Positions 46,885 to 57,981 of a stretch of 64,000 bases of DNA are shown piece after piece. Within the stretch, counting starts at the first letter, position 1. The number at the start of each line of letters is the position of its first letter. This stretch comes from Rhabdophis nuchalis (taxonomy: Eukaryota > Chordata > Lepidosauria > Squamata > Natricidae). Both the position numbers and the translations under genes were made by a program. The stretch lies in contig CM077643.1 in NCBI GenBank assembly GCA_039707465.1, positions 248,191,919 to 248,255,918 on the forward strand, in the 5' to 3' direction. The notes under the pieces are model-generated. The model was not told where the DNA came from. It searched no databases and saw only the letters and a program-made list of their open reading frames with translations.

Positions 46885-48238
46885 CCTAACACACCAAGTT
46901 TATAGCATCAGTTAACATGGATTCTTCGATGATTCTGGAAACAAAAAGAGCTTTGAGTTTGGTAGGGTTGTTTTGGGGTTTTTTGGAAGGAATTTAAAAT
47001 GTATCTTATAAGAAAAGCTCTATTTGCAAATTTTGGATATCCACTGAATTTCATCCCCTTTTGATCTAATATAAAAATTATTGCCCCCAGAAAGTTTTGC
47101 TTCCCTGTTCTCATTTCCTAAACTGTTCTCATTTCCTAAACTGTTCTCATTTCCTAAACTGACATGTCAGGGAAATGGGAAAATAACTTCAGAAACAATA
47201 GCTTTGTGAGACATGAATGTATTTCTCACAACACAACCCTCATATACATATTTATGTATGATACAGAGTCAAAATGCAGTGGAAGAAGTCTAGTCTCCCT
47301 CCCTAAATGTTTAAGTAACAGAGTGACAACACATGGTTGGAGTATGAAATAGTAAAATAGATAGTGATCTGCCTTCAGGGTTTATTTTTTTCCTAGTAGA
47401 CATTTTCCTTGACAAATGGAAATGTACAGAAGGAGTATTTCACCTTCACCTTGAACTCATGCTTTACTTTCAACCCCTTCCCAGTTACTAATCAGATGAA
47501 AGTGCGAAGTTCCACAACAAGATAATTCACCTTGCATGGATGCAGTAAGTCTTTTTTTTTTTTTTAAAGCAAGAATTGTGCTCTGTGCCCCCTTCTGATA
47601 TTTCTCATCTGGAAATGGATCTATTTTAGTTTGCCTGAAAAAAAGGAAATATTTTTTTCCTGAGTTTTTTGTTTCTTTGTGCATTGTACTTCAAATAGAT
47701 AAGTGCCATTGCAGCGTGTTAAAAATATATTGTGTTTTCCCCAAATCAAGAAAGCCTATTTAGCATTTATAGAGCAGCATATCACTAATAAGATATTGAA
47801 TTCTGATTTGTGCTTAGAGTTGAACGGCGTTTTAATTGGTGACTTGTACATTTCCAAGCTTACTTCTGGACTGAGAGCGAAACAGGATGAAGAAGTTTAG
47901 AAACATTATGAGAAACATTCGCAGAACAGAATCAGCAGACAAAACAGGTTCGAGCTAGCCAAATCATCCCTGCAAACCACATATCTGCCTGTTCTTCATT
48001 AGAAGGTAGTTGTGGATTTGGATATCCTTTCCGTTCTCAAATGGATACATAGACTGTGCAGAGGATGTGATCCTGAGTTGTTTAAGTTGGAAGGAAGTCC
48101 TACTAAAATGAATTAGATGGGCTTCCAAAAGATGTGCATTTAAGTGCTGCACTTTCTGGTCTTCTCCAGTTCCATTCATATTACAATACTTGTATTCAAA
48201 TGGTAGATAGGGGCAAAGCCTATAGAACTGTGCAATTA
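46885..48238. other. AT-rich sequence with an 18-bp triplication
   Basis: Three near-perfect copies of an 18-bp unit ('ctcatttcctaaactgtt') occur at about 47108-47160. The rest is unassigned. Confidence 0.45.
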
Positions 48239-48239
48239 A

Positions 48240-48502
48240 CTGTGACATTTATGTTCATCACATTTATGATGACTGCAGTATCCCGGGATCATGTGAACCC
48301 TTTTTGCAACCTTCTGACAAGCCAAGTCAATGGGGAAGCCAGATTCACTTAACAACTGGGTTACTAATTCAACAAGTGCAGTGACTCACTTAATAACTGT
48401 GGCAAGAAACCTCATAAAAGGGGGGAAATTTCACATAACAAATGTTTCACTTAGCAACCAAAATTCTGGGTCCAATTATGGTCGTACATTGAGGATTATC
48501 TG
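48240..48502 (-). mobile_element. TIR DNA transposon (MITE) copy 3, reversed
   Basis: Reverse-oriented relative of the copies at 5823 and 46616. The plus strand carries 'gatcatgtgaaccc', 'aatggggaagccagattcac', 'cacttaataactgtggcaag' and ends GAGGATTATCTG followed by TA. The left end (the element's own 3' part) is truncated. Confidence 0.6.
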
Positions 48503-48509
48503 TAGTACA

Positions 48510-49198
48510 CACCAAGAAGTCGTGTCCTCCATCCTATATGGAAGTCTCTGTGAGATGGAGCAAACACTAGGATTTATAGATTCAGAAGGGCAGATCTAGG
48601 TCTCATCCATCTCATCTTCTTGCTCCACTCCCAGGACGATCTATTTCCTGATTGTCAAGGACTTTTCTCATATATCAGAGTCTCCATTATGTTTTCCTGA
48701 TCTATGGCTGGGGCAGGCTGAAGCCAGGTCAAGGTGATTTAGCAGAAAAAAATGTTGTTGTTTTCTGATGAAAAATGGAAGAGCTCCTCTTATTTGAATG
48801 TTGTAATTTATATAGAAGAAGAGTTTTTTCCAAGGTTCAGAGATCTGCTCTGTTCTGATTGGCATGTTGACCCTCTTTTCTGGCTGAAGAAGATTAGCTC
48901 TGCATTGTACTATGGATGCTGTAGGTTTATCAGGAAAAATTCCAACATGATATTTTCCTTGGGAAGAAAAAGGAAGAAACTATGTCAGCAGCATAAAGTA
49001 AGGGTAGTAAAGGAATGGAAATGGTGACAGATGAAGGCTGAACCTTCATTTCTTTTTATGCCCAGGCATATTGAAGGAAATACCTGTGGCTGCTTTGCAT
49101 GGAGCCTGAGGGCAATCACAACAAGATGCTGAAATGTAGTATTTGGCTCTCAAGGAAATATGTCCATGCAGTTCAATTGTTCTGCATAAAATTGTGGA
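48510..49198. other. Unassigned sequence
   Basis: No gene or repeat was recognised. Confidence 0.4.
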
Positions 49199-49202
49199 TG
49201 AC

Positions 49203-49502
49203 TGTTAGAATATTCATGACTGGGAGAGACATGGTAACAAGGTCAGCCAATGAATAGGCATAGCAACAGATCAGTCAATGGGAGCTGAAACAGATTGGAG
49301 CCTGGGTGTGGTTTAACCCTGCAGCTCTGTGCTGTGCTGAGAATTGAAACTGAAACTAGTCTTGTCTGTATTAAGCTCTGTGCTGGAAATGAAGCTCTGT
49401 CTGCTCTGAACTCTGAGATGAAACTCTTCTCTCCTACTTGTGTTCTGCTTGTAACTTCTACCATGTTGAAAGAATCTACTATTCCATCACCCTGGAGCTG
49501 AC
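49203..49502 (+). mobile_element. Possible LTR-like repeat
   Basis: It opens TGTTAGAATATTC and closes GAGCTGACA. It has 'gccaatgaataggcat' and 'gtcaatgggagctgaa' CCAAT-like areas, followed by a C/T-rich end with 'ccatgttgaaagaatctact'. The layout recalls a retroviral-type LTR, but no target duplication was confirmed. Confidence 0.3.
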
Positions 49503-49504
49503 AG

Positions 49505-50460
49505 GGAGGGGTCTTTGTTATGTGAATAGACTGGCTTGGCATCTTAATGGCCCATTGACAAAAGGGGAGTAGGCAGGAAGCTGCAGGAATTAAAGCATGT
49601 TTCTCCCTTTTCACATCCAGGGAAATGTAATATTCTGCCTTTTCAATATTTCCTAGGATATTTCATTTTTCTAGGGGATGGCTGGGTGATAACTTCCTAC
49701 AGTTCCATTATCCAAAGTATGACATTTTATTCCCCCCCTCCCTCTGTTTCCAAATAATAGCTGAGGTACATACGTGCTATGTAATATTTGAGCTGTTCCA
49801 CCCTAATTGTCTCCCATTATCTGTTTTCATCAATGAAGAATCCATCCCCACCCCAGGTTTGCTTTTCTGACTCTTGGAGCACTTTTAAGAGCATGTCCAT
49901 ATGTTCTTAGGTTATAAATGTGGAAAAATTCAAAATTAACATAATCGGCAAACTTCTGATTATATCAAAATGGAGTTGTTTAAAATTGTTGTTAATCAGA
50001 GTCATGATTCAGTGCCTTTGTATATACACATTCAGTATATAAACATACCTTTAGCCAGGACTCAGATTAATGACTGGTTTAAACAACCTTATTAAAACTC
50101 AATTTTTATGGAGTCACTTTTTAAAAACAAATCTCACACAACCTCAACTATACCTTTACAATAGAAAGAATGTTGTTGGAACATAATGGGAGACAGCTGT
50201 ACGAACGAAAAAGTTGTAGAATTAAAGTATTCTGATTAATGTTGGTAATCAAGGAATGTGGTTGTTTTAGAATTGTGTGATTGAGAATTACTGTTGAGAC
50301 TCTACGGAAAATCCAACCTTCTCTTCCCCAACTAACCAGGCATATCTTTAAAGCTTGCGATAAATAGACTGCATAAACAATTGATACTTTCTTGAGAAGT
50401 AACAACAATAACTCAACAAGATGGAACTGAAAAACACATGGATTTCTGTTATAACAGTTG
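49505..50460. other. Unassigned sequence
   Basis: No gene or repeat was recognised. Confidence 0.4.
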
Positions 50461-50469
50461 TATTTGGAT

Positions 50470-50760
50470 CAGTGGTGGGATTCAAATTTTTTTTACTACT
50501 GGTTCTGTGGGTATGGTTTTGTGGGCTTGGCTTGGTGGGCGTGGCAGGGAAAGGATACTGTAAAATCTCCATTCCCTCCCCACTCCAGGGGAAGGTTACT
50601 GCAAAATCCTCATTTCCTCCAGATCAGCTGGGACTCGGGAGACAGAGAATAGATGAGGATGGGGTCAGTCAGAGGTGGTATTTACCGGTTCTCCAAACAA
50701 CTCAAAATTTCCACTACCAGTTCTCCAGAACTGGTCAGAACCTGCTGAATACCTCCTCTG
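50470..50760. mobile_element. hAT-type MITE, perfect 8-bp TSD
   Basis: It starts CAGTGGTGGGATTCAAATTT and ends with a variant of AATACCACCTCTG. The octamer atttggat flanks it perfectly (50462-50469, 50761-50768). Internal 'actactggttctgtgggtat' and 'cagatcagctgggactcggg' blocks are shared with the copies at 51186, 57712 and 60616. The frame through it (50421-50795) lacks transposase features. Confidence 0.92.
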
Positions 50761-50951
50761 ATTTGGATATTTTATTTTACAGCACAGTGGAATGAGCCTA
50801 AGAGGGGTCTAGGGCTTTTCACTCCTTTTTATTCCTCTGCTGGACCTGCAAGAAAAACAATAATTCCTATTGTCTACATTTTTATGGAACACACAAACCT
50901 AAAATTATTGCAATTTGAAGTTCCTTTCTTTCAAGCATAGTTAAGATAAAC

Positions 50952-51067
50952 CAGTGGTGGGTTTCTGCAGGCTCGCACCTACTCGCAAGAGCCGGTTGGT
51001 GAAATTTAGAGAACCGGTGAGAGGGGGTTCCACCGGCGTACCTGGAAGTAAATCTGCCCGCCACTGC
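50952..51067. mobile_element. hAT-type MITE fragment (second subfamily)
   Basis: It starts CAGTGGTGGGTTTCTGCAGG and contains 'gagagggggttccaccggcg'. An end at CGCCACTG (51060-51067) is possible, but the flanking octamers do not match. It is followed directly by a GGAA-type array. Confidence 0.5.
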
Positions 51068-51078
51068 CAGTGACCCAA

Positions 51079-51190
51079 TGGGAAGGAAAGGAAAGGAAAG
51101 GAAGGAAGGAAAGGAAAAGAAGGAAGGAAGGAAGGACGGAAGGAAGGAAGGAAGGAAGAAAGGAAGAAAGAAAGAAAAAAAGAAAGAAAG
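51079..51190. repeat. (GGAA)n/(GAAA)n purine tract
   Basis: About 110 bp of GGAAA, GGAA and GAAA units between two MITE pieces. The serine/phenylalanine-rich minus-strand frame is an artefact. Confidence 0.9.
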
Positions 51191-51316
51191 TTCTGGAGAA
51201 CCAGTAGCAGAAATTTTGAGTAGTTTGAAGAATCAGTAAATACCACCTCTGATTTGCCCCACCCCCATCTATTCTCTGCCTCCCAAGTCCCAGCTGATTG
51301 GGAGGGAATGGGGATT

Positions 51317-51347
<31 letters not shown>

Positions 51348-51372
51348 TTTGTTTGTTTGTTTGTTTGTTTGT

Positions 51373-51416
<44 letters not shown>

Positions 51417-51798
51417 TTAGATTTCTAGACTGCCCCCTCTCCCCGACGGGACTCGGGGCGGTATACAGGTAAAAATTAAAAACTACTAAAACCATAACAA
51501 TACATACAAAGTTAAAATCAGATTAAATAATCCTGTACAAATTTATAAAAGTTAAAACTAAATCCATAAAACCGAATAAAATAATTTAAATTACAGACTG
51601 GGGCGAGAAGCATGAGTTAGGCCAAGCAGTATCCTTCCCCTGGAGTGGGGAGGGAATGGAGATTTTACAGTATCCTTCCCTTGGAGTGGGGAGGGAATGG
51701 ACATTTTATATTATCCTTCCCCAGCCACACCCACCAAGCCACACCCACCCAGCCACACCCACAGAACTGGTAGTAAAAAAAATTGAATCCCACCACTG
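51186..51798. mobile_element. hAT-type MITE (reverse) split by an L2 tail
   Basis: The left part (51190-51315) carries 'ttctggagaaccagtagcag', 'taccacctctgatttgcccc' and 'tcccagctgattgggaggga'. The right part (51627-51798) carries 'gtatccttcccctggagtgg' twice, CCACACCCACC repeats and the terminus 'ttgaatcccaccactg'. Together they match 57712-57972. The left terminus is missing, lost to the purine tract. A minus-strand L2 3' end separates the halves. Confidence 0.75.
51316..51626 (-). mobile_element. L2 LINE 3' end with expanded (ATTT)n tail
   Basis: The plus strand shows ATTT/GTTT repeats (51316-51415), then 'agatttctagactgccccct', 'ctccccgacgggactcgggg' and 'cggtatacagg', the L2 3' UTR read in reverse. 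The insert ends at about 51626, where the interrupted MITE resumes. Confidence 0.85.
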
Positions 51799-51799
51799 G

Positions 51800-52412
51800 T
51801 GGCAAGTGGAATCAGGTCTTCAAATTATTGAGTGAAAGGCTGCTGATATTTATTAGTTTTGCATTACCAAGCAGAAGCAGAAAAACTGTGTAGTAATACA
51901 GCCATTTTGTAACGAGACATTCACCAAACTAAATCTTCGGGCTGAAAGCTCATCCTTGTAAACTCAAAAGTGTCAGCAATGTGCCCTGGTAACATTTTTT
52001 TTATATGCCATGTCCTCAAGACAGTGTTTGTGTCTTATCAAAGCTCAAAGTTGTTTTTAGCAGGTTCTGGTTTTAATATTTTCCCTCAGAGTTTTTGTGA
52101 AGAATATGCTCTAATATTATTCAGTAATGTTGCTCCATGGTCTATACTAGGCTTTCCCTAAATATTATTTGCTGTTTTATGCTGTTGCAAGCAGGCCCAC
52201 CCATCTTTCTGGGCACTCTGCTTTGTGGCCATTTGTGGCCATTTCTATATTTATTGCAGATTGCCCAGAATCCTATTTTGTACAATGGGTGGCTGTTCTG
52301 CCCACTCCACCCCCACCCCACAGAACAAGATTGGCTACTTGCCACTATCTCTCTTGGCTGCTTGCCACTATCTCCTTGACTGCGAGTCTTAATTATAACA
52401 AATACAAAGCTT
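51800..52412. other. Unassigned sequence
   Basis: No gene or repeat was recognised. Confidence 0.35.
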
Positions 52413-52414
52413 GT

Positions 52415-52850
52415 TCAGACACGACTAACCAGAATCTACACGAAGCTGTATTCAAACGTTGTTCTCTGCAAATGCCTCCTCCTCACAGACTTCCTTATAA
52501 ACACTCTTGGTAGGGGCCATTCATTAAGCAGCTGAAACCAATTCAGGGCCTCCGAGCTCACTTCTGGCGTAACTGTAGCCTTCTCTTCTCAGCCCTTCGC
52601 AATCTAGCATCAGGGACAAACTGGCCCTGATCCTCCCCACTACTCCAAGACCCAGGTGCCTCCTAGTGGCCAGCCAGGCTCTCTGCTTCCTCAACGTCTC
52701 CCTCCTTCTCCAGAGAAGACTCTTAGGACTCCTCACTAGAGGAGTCCATCAGCAGCTCATCCGGAGCCGGCTGGGCCATCAACAGCTCATCCGGAGCCGG
52801 CTGGGCCACAGCAGCTCATCCGGAGCCGGCTGGGTTTAGGTGGCTAAACA
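52415..52850 (-). repeat. Dispersed repeat family X, copy 2
   Basis: It matches 14045-14585 block by block: 'cttggtaggggccattcatt', 'agcatcagggacaaactggc', 'gacccaggtgcctcctagtg', 'agaggagtccatcagcagct'. On minus an acidic SSSEE-type frame precedes 'tttataaggaagtc', a TATA-like site. A CTCF-like core (CCACTAGGAGGCACC on minus, one mismatch to consensus) lies near 52657-52671. Family identity unknown; possibly part of an LTR element. Confidence 0.5.
52747..52834. repeat. 30-bp tandem repeat, three units
   Basis: Three copies of a 28-30-bp unit ('cagctcatccggagccggct' core) at the end of family X copy 2. Copy 1 has only one diverged unit at the equivalent place, so the expansion is specific to this copy. 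Confidence 0.85.
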
Positions 52851-52854
52851 AATA

Positions 52855-53215
52855 GGATGAAACCAATAAATATAGTCCTGGTTGGACTACGTGGCATGGT
52901 CCTTGAAGAGCATTTGGAAGCTTCAGTTTGGGACACACCATCGTATACCTACATAATACCTTTACTACACGAATTGTGTTTGCTTTGGGTAGGCTTCCAA
53001 ATGCAATCCAAGGCACCCATTGCCAATTTTAAGATCCCATGTGTTTTGGGATCAGGTTACCTGCAGGACGGCTTATCCCCAATGATTTCCACTCATCCCA
53101 CCAAATCTGGTAGAGTCAGCATGCTCCAGGTCTTGAGGACATTTCATGCGTCCCCTTGGGGAAGTGATGTCATGTGGTGGGCCCTAAAAAGCAGGCCTTC
53201 TCTGTCATGATTCCT
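52855..53215 (+). pseudogene. Old L2-type ORF2 C-terminal fragment
   Basis: The 117-codon frame reads 'PLLHELCLLWVGFQMQSKAP', 'NFKIPCVLGSGYLQDGL' and 'PTKSGRVSMLQVLRT', which align with L2-B 'PLLRELHWLPVVFRVRFKVL' and 'FKALHGSGPSYLRDRI'. It resembles the old subfamily at 26278 more than L2-A or L2-B. The 3' UTR is not recognisable. Confidence 0.6.
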
Positions 53216-53219
53216 GCCC

Positions 53220-56150
53220 TCTGAAACAATCACCCCCTCATTGGATTCAGATTGTTAATTATCAGATCCATTTCTAAATACCATGTTTAATGTTCTTTTG
53301 AAAGAGTGCTAAATTCATCTCCCCAAATAGCTTAGTTGACAGCTTGCAAGGATGGAGGAGGATGTGGGATGAAGTAGGGGGAGCAAAACATCAATCACAT
53401 CACAGATGTGACTGGAGGATTTGTGAGCAGTGGCATTGTTAGCACTGACATTGATACCATTGGGGTCATCCGTGTGAGATAGATCAGAAATTCCTTGAGT
53501 GGTGCCTTCGGAGAGGAAATTGAAATTCTTGGGCTGGCCGAGCAAACTTAGCATAACTTTTAATGAGCTGGATTTTTCTCTCCTTGTCATCACTTTACAG
53601 ACACTGATGTATTGTTTCACTTTAATATTTTCTGCATTATTTTAGCTTTCTAATTATTCACAGTTACTGCCTATTTCCCCAGTAATAATTCCCAGTCCTC
53701 CTTGTATTTTAAAACATTGCGTTTAGGTTTACGGCATACCATGCATGTGAAGTTTTGACATCCTTGTGCGACCACAATAATCTCTGTTACACCCTCCCCC
53801 ACTTTCACTTGTTTATATGGAACCAGGATGAATGTCAGTTAGGGCCTCTCACTCCGGCTTTTAAATAACACCCCTCTCCGACTCAATTTATTTTATTCTG
53901 TAAAATTCTAATCGAAATTCCTTGGGGCTATTTGGCATGCTTTCTCAGTTGGCTTTCCTACGGCGGGGTCTTTGTGCATTTTGACTTGCGTAAGTTCTAC
54001 CCCTCCATGAACCTTTGGAAAATCAAATGTTATAATTAGAATGTTGTGAGCTCAGCACTTACATTTCTCAGGAGTTCCTGCAAACATTTGCTTTGGTTTC
54101 GGGCCATGATGGGGTCACTTCCCCAGAATTTTTTGTTGTTGTGGTTTATGCTTTCAGTGAAATGTTTCAAAAATGGCAACATTTCAGCGTGCTCTGTTTT
54201 CGCTGTGCCTAGCTTTAGTGGTCATTGGGACATTTATTTGTTGCTTCCAGTAACTTGCAACAGGTAAAATCTGCAGCTTAAAGTTTCTGTGTTGCAAGAA
54301 GGCTGGTACACAACTCCTTGGATGTGTAGTGCAGCTGCTTGATGTTTCACAGGTAAATGTTTCTTGTAAAATAAAAGTGACGCCTTTTCCTAAGATTTAA
54401 CGCATATTAATGCATATTTTAAACTGAAGCTGACATTCATATTGACACTGTTGAAAAAGCGTGTATATATTGATGTAGCACTAGTTAAGTGTTATCATTG
54501 TTTGGTTGCAATTTATTCTTCGGCAGGCTAAAACTCAGGCTACACCAGCAGGTTTTTCTGCATTTATAAGTGTAAGTTCTGTATTGCGTTCTGATTAACC
54601 TGGGAACAAGACTGCATAAATGAGGATTGAACTAAAACAATACCACTCTCTCTTTCCACTAATGGAGTCAACCCTACAATTTGGCAAAGAAAGATGATTG
54701 CCACAATTAACTGATTTAATTTGCCATGAAAGGACACGAGAGACCATTTAGATATTATTGTGCCACTTTCTTGCCAGAAAAAGATGCAGGCACTTACGGA
54801 GATTCTCTTTCTTAGGTACTAGAAAAACTTAATTCCTTGACTGCATTATATATATTTATTTAGAAGTGGGATGGGGAGCATTATGCTGGCCATTTATTTG
54901 ATTGTCATGACTTAGTTAAATAGATTGTTGAGATTTCTAAAATTATATAGCAGAACTGGCAGCACTGGAAGCCCCCAGTTCCAGTTACACAGTGGTGTAC
55001 ATTAGAAAATGCCAAGGTCCATCATGGATGTTTTTGACTGAACGGTTTCTCTGATTCTTGGTTTCCTATAATTTCAGAATTTTGGATGTGTATGTGTTAA
55101 ACTTTGAAAGCATAAGAATGTGCACTTAGGATGGACACCCAAGCAAATATGTTACTTTGGGAATGTGTGACTAACTCAAAAATGCTTTTTTCAAATAAGT
55201 TTATAGTGGTCAACCTCTTTGGATTACATGAGATTATTTTCTTCTCTAATTTGCTGAAGACTGTAAAAAAGAAAAAAAAATATAGAGACATTTTCTAATG
55301 TCACTTTAATTTGCAGAAGAATACAGCCAATACTGATTGTACAGTGAATATTTCTGAACTGATCATGACTTGATTGATTAGCAGATCTCCACTGTGAGCT
55401 ATGTGCAGATAATGGATTTCTTTAGCGTCTTCATTGTTTTCAAAAAGTCACAGAAGCAGCTATTGCCCAGTAGAGGGCACTGTAGCCCTGCTTATTCAAC
55501 CTCCACCTGCTCTTCTGAATGACCTCCCTTTGGACTCCATAGCTGAACCTTTTAAAACGTTTACATTTCCATGCTCCCGTTAGTTCTCTCAAGGGCTGCT
55601 TTAAAGAGCCAGCTCTCTAAGGCTCCTCCAGTCTTGTAGCGCCTTTTATATTATGTGTGCTTTCTGTAGCCCATGATGTCATATTACAAAATATGATCCA
55701 TCTGCATCACATGGGCAAGGCTGTGTACAGCTGGGCTTTGTGGGTTTGGCTGATGTAATCTCAAGGAATTTCATTTTCCATTTTAAATGGCACCTGTAAA
55801 AATAATCTTCAATTTTGTAACTTAAACACTAATACTTAAATTAGAAAAACTGTCAGGAAATATCTCCACGGTTTTGGAAAATAACTCCTCTCCTCCTCCT
55901 CTTAACTGACCTTTTGATAGATTTTTTGATCAGTCACAATAGACTAAAACTTTCAAATTGAATAAACAAAATCAAAATGCCTTCTTATCGTATTGTTAGT
56001 TACTAGATGTACAAATGTGCTGATCCTTCTGTTTCTATATTTGTATCTATTTACATACGGAGATATAGAGCTAAAAATTAACATAGGCGGCAGCAAATAT
56101 ATACATAAAAGCATTTCACTTGAATGAAAATGAAATTGCTCCTAATTAGT
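53220..56150. other. Longest transposon-poor stretch
   Basis: No transposon was recognised over about 2.9 kb. The part 54450-54830 is rich in homeodomain-type TAAT/ATTA motifs and has even composition, so conserved non-coding sequence is possible but unproven. A strong CTCF-type motif lies at 55467-55481. Confidence 0.3.
55467..55481 (+). promoter_or_regulatory. CTCF-type binding motif
   Basis: CCAGTAGAGGGCACT matches every position of the degenerate vertebrate CTCF core CCASYAGRKGGCRSY. Binding is inferred from the motif only. Confidence 0.4.
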
Positions 56151-56155
56151 GATAC

Positions 56156-56279
56156 CAGGGGTTCCCAAACTTGGCAACTTTAAGACTTGTGGGCTTTAAC
56201 TTCCAGAATTCCCCAGCTGGCTGGAATTCTGGGAGTTGAAGTCCACAAGTCTTAAAGTTGCCAAGTTTGGGAACCCCTG
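56156..56279. mobile_element. Near-perfect palindromic MITE
   Basis: CAGGGGTTCCCAAACTTGGC at the left is the exact reverse complement of the right end, and the whole 124 bp folds back on itself apart from a few bases near the centre (CCAGCTGGCTGG). Flanks 'agtgatac' and 'tgatagac' share TGATA, a decayed duplication. A diverged relative lies at about 57481-57630. Confidence 0.8.
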
Positions 56280-56284
56280 TGATA

Positions 56285-57475
56285 GACTTTGCAATACAGT
56301 AAAAGGGAGGTAAAAGTCGGTAAATTGCTTGATTGTGTGTCCTGTTTCTGCACTGAACTGAAGCGGTTGGAAAATGTTATAAACAAACAAATGGATATAT
56401 TTCCACATTATAAAGAGGGAAGACGTAGCATTTTCCTCTCAGCTTCAAATCACACCAGACTGCAGATTCTACCAACGATTCTATAGGTGTGGGATTTGTG
56501 AATTGGCCACAATGCCCATGGGGAAATTTTTCTTGATTTACCCACTCAGCTTAGAAAATCTGGAACTGAATATTTGGTGTGTTTTGCAAAGGTGTAAGAT
56601 TCAACAAGCATTCAAGATCTACGGGAATGGTTTATTTGTTTTGCATTTCTTGGAAATTCATCGCCTTAAATTGAGTTGTTCATTTTTTTAATTGTCCAGG
56701 AGATTCTTCCATGGAATGTTCCTTATGTATATTCACCACAACTTCTGCAGCACTCTGATAGACTCCATTCAAACAAATCCCCGTTCTTTCAAAGTAGCCA
56801 CTTGAAACTTGAAACCACGCAATAAATGCTAATAAGTTTCCTGCCTGGTAGTGCTCTTTAGACAGCTTATTTTTCATCCCTCCTTTCATGTGTGCCCTTA
56901 TTGATGACTTTGTCAGTACCACAAGTGTTCTTAGAGAAGACAAAAAGTAAACACCAGTCAAAGATGCAGGTCTGATAAGGTTGTGGAAGGTACACAGGAA
57001 ACGCTCTCTGAAGAACGGCTCCCAGTTTCCCCTCTTCGCACTTTGAAAGTTTTAAATTGCCAGGAGGCTGCTGTTTACAATTAGCTCAAATGGGAAACAC
57101 CATATTTCTTCATTACATTATCATTTACAGCACTACTATCACTTACATGAGACATAGATGCAGTTCTGGGAAAATAATAACCTTTTCCTCCTTCTCCCCA
57201 CCACAACCTCTGAAAAAGTTAATAATACTCTTAATATTTCAGTGGAAGTCATATGGAAAAAGGGAAACAATGGTTCATGGGGCCTTTTGCTGAAAGTTGG
57301 ACTGGAAGTATAGCTTGGGGGTAGGAGGGGGAACAGTCCATGCAGCTCAAACACAATGCTATCTTTTTGGGATCCCCCCCCCCTCCCGCCCTCCAAATAG
57401 TGATGGCAGACTTGAGTATACAAAGTGAACTCTTCTACTGATGTCCTAGAAAAGAAGAACAAGCCCGTTAAGACC
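56285..57475. other. Unassigned sequence
   Basis: A C run lies at about 57375-57386. No gene was recognised. Confidence 0.4.
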
Positions 57476-57480
57476 TTAGA

Positions 57481-57630
57481 AGGGTTCTTCTTAACCTTGG
57501 CAGCTTTAAGATGGATGGACGTCAATTCCCACAATCCCTCAGCCAGCAAGCTTCCAGCTTCCTTGCTGGCTGAAGGATTCTGGATATTGAAGTCTATCCA
57601 TCTTAAAATTGCCAAGTTTTGAAAGTACTG
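57481..57630. mobile_element. Palindromic MITE, diverged relative
   Basis: 'accttggcagctttaagatg' on the left and 'catcttaaaattgccaagtt' on the right are inverted, with a centre 'cagccagcaagcttcc...ggctg'. It matches the fold-back element at 56156 in plan and in several blocks ('ttggcaactttaag', 'attctgg'). Confidence 0.6.
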
Positions 57631-57711
57631 CCTTAGAGCCAGGCTAACTTGCATTCAAGGCCAACGCAAACTTCTGTTTAACTTCAAAAGTCCATCACAT
57701 ATGGTTCATTT

Positions 57712-57972
57712 CAGAGGTAGTATGCAGCCCAGTTCTGACGGGTTCTGGAGAACTGGTAGGGGAAATTTTGAGTAGCTTGGAGAACCGGCAAATAGGCTGT
57801 CCCCGCCTCTGCTACTTCCCAGCTGATCTTCTTTTGTTGCCCTGAACAGGAAAATGGAGCTGGAAAGCAGGTTAGTGGGGTGGGGAGGGAATGCGGATTT
57901 TGCAGTATCCTTTCCTTGCCATGCCCACCAAGCCGCACCCACAGAACCAGTAGTAAAAAAATCCCATCACGG
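57712..57972. mobile_element. hAT-type MITE, perfect 8-bp TSD
   Basis: It begins CAGAGGTAGTATGCAGC and ends AAATCCCATCACGG. The octamer gttcattt flanks both sides (57704-57711 and 57973-57980). Internal blocks match 51186-51798 in the same orientation and 50470/60616 in reverse. Confidence 0.9.
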
Positions 57973-57981
57973 GTTCATTTA

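Noticed and set aside
51941..52379. Coding exon around 51970-52379
   Set aside because: Short overlapping frames on both strands with no splice-site pattern or domain.
57139..57654. 171-codon minus-strand frame
   Set aside because: It runs across a palindromic MITE and unique DNA; composition and content do not look coding.
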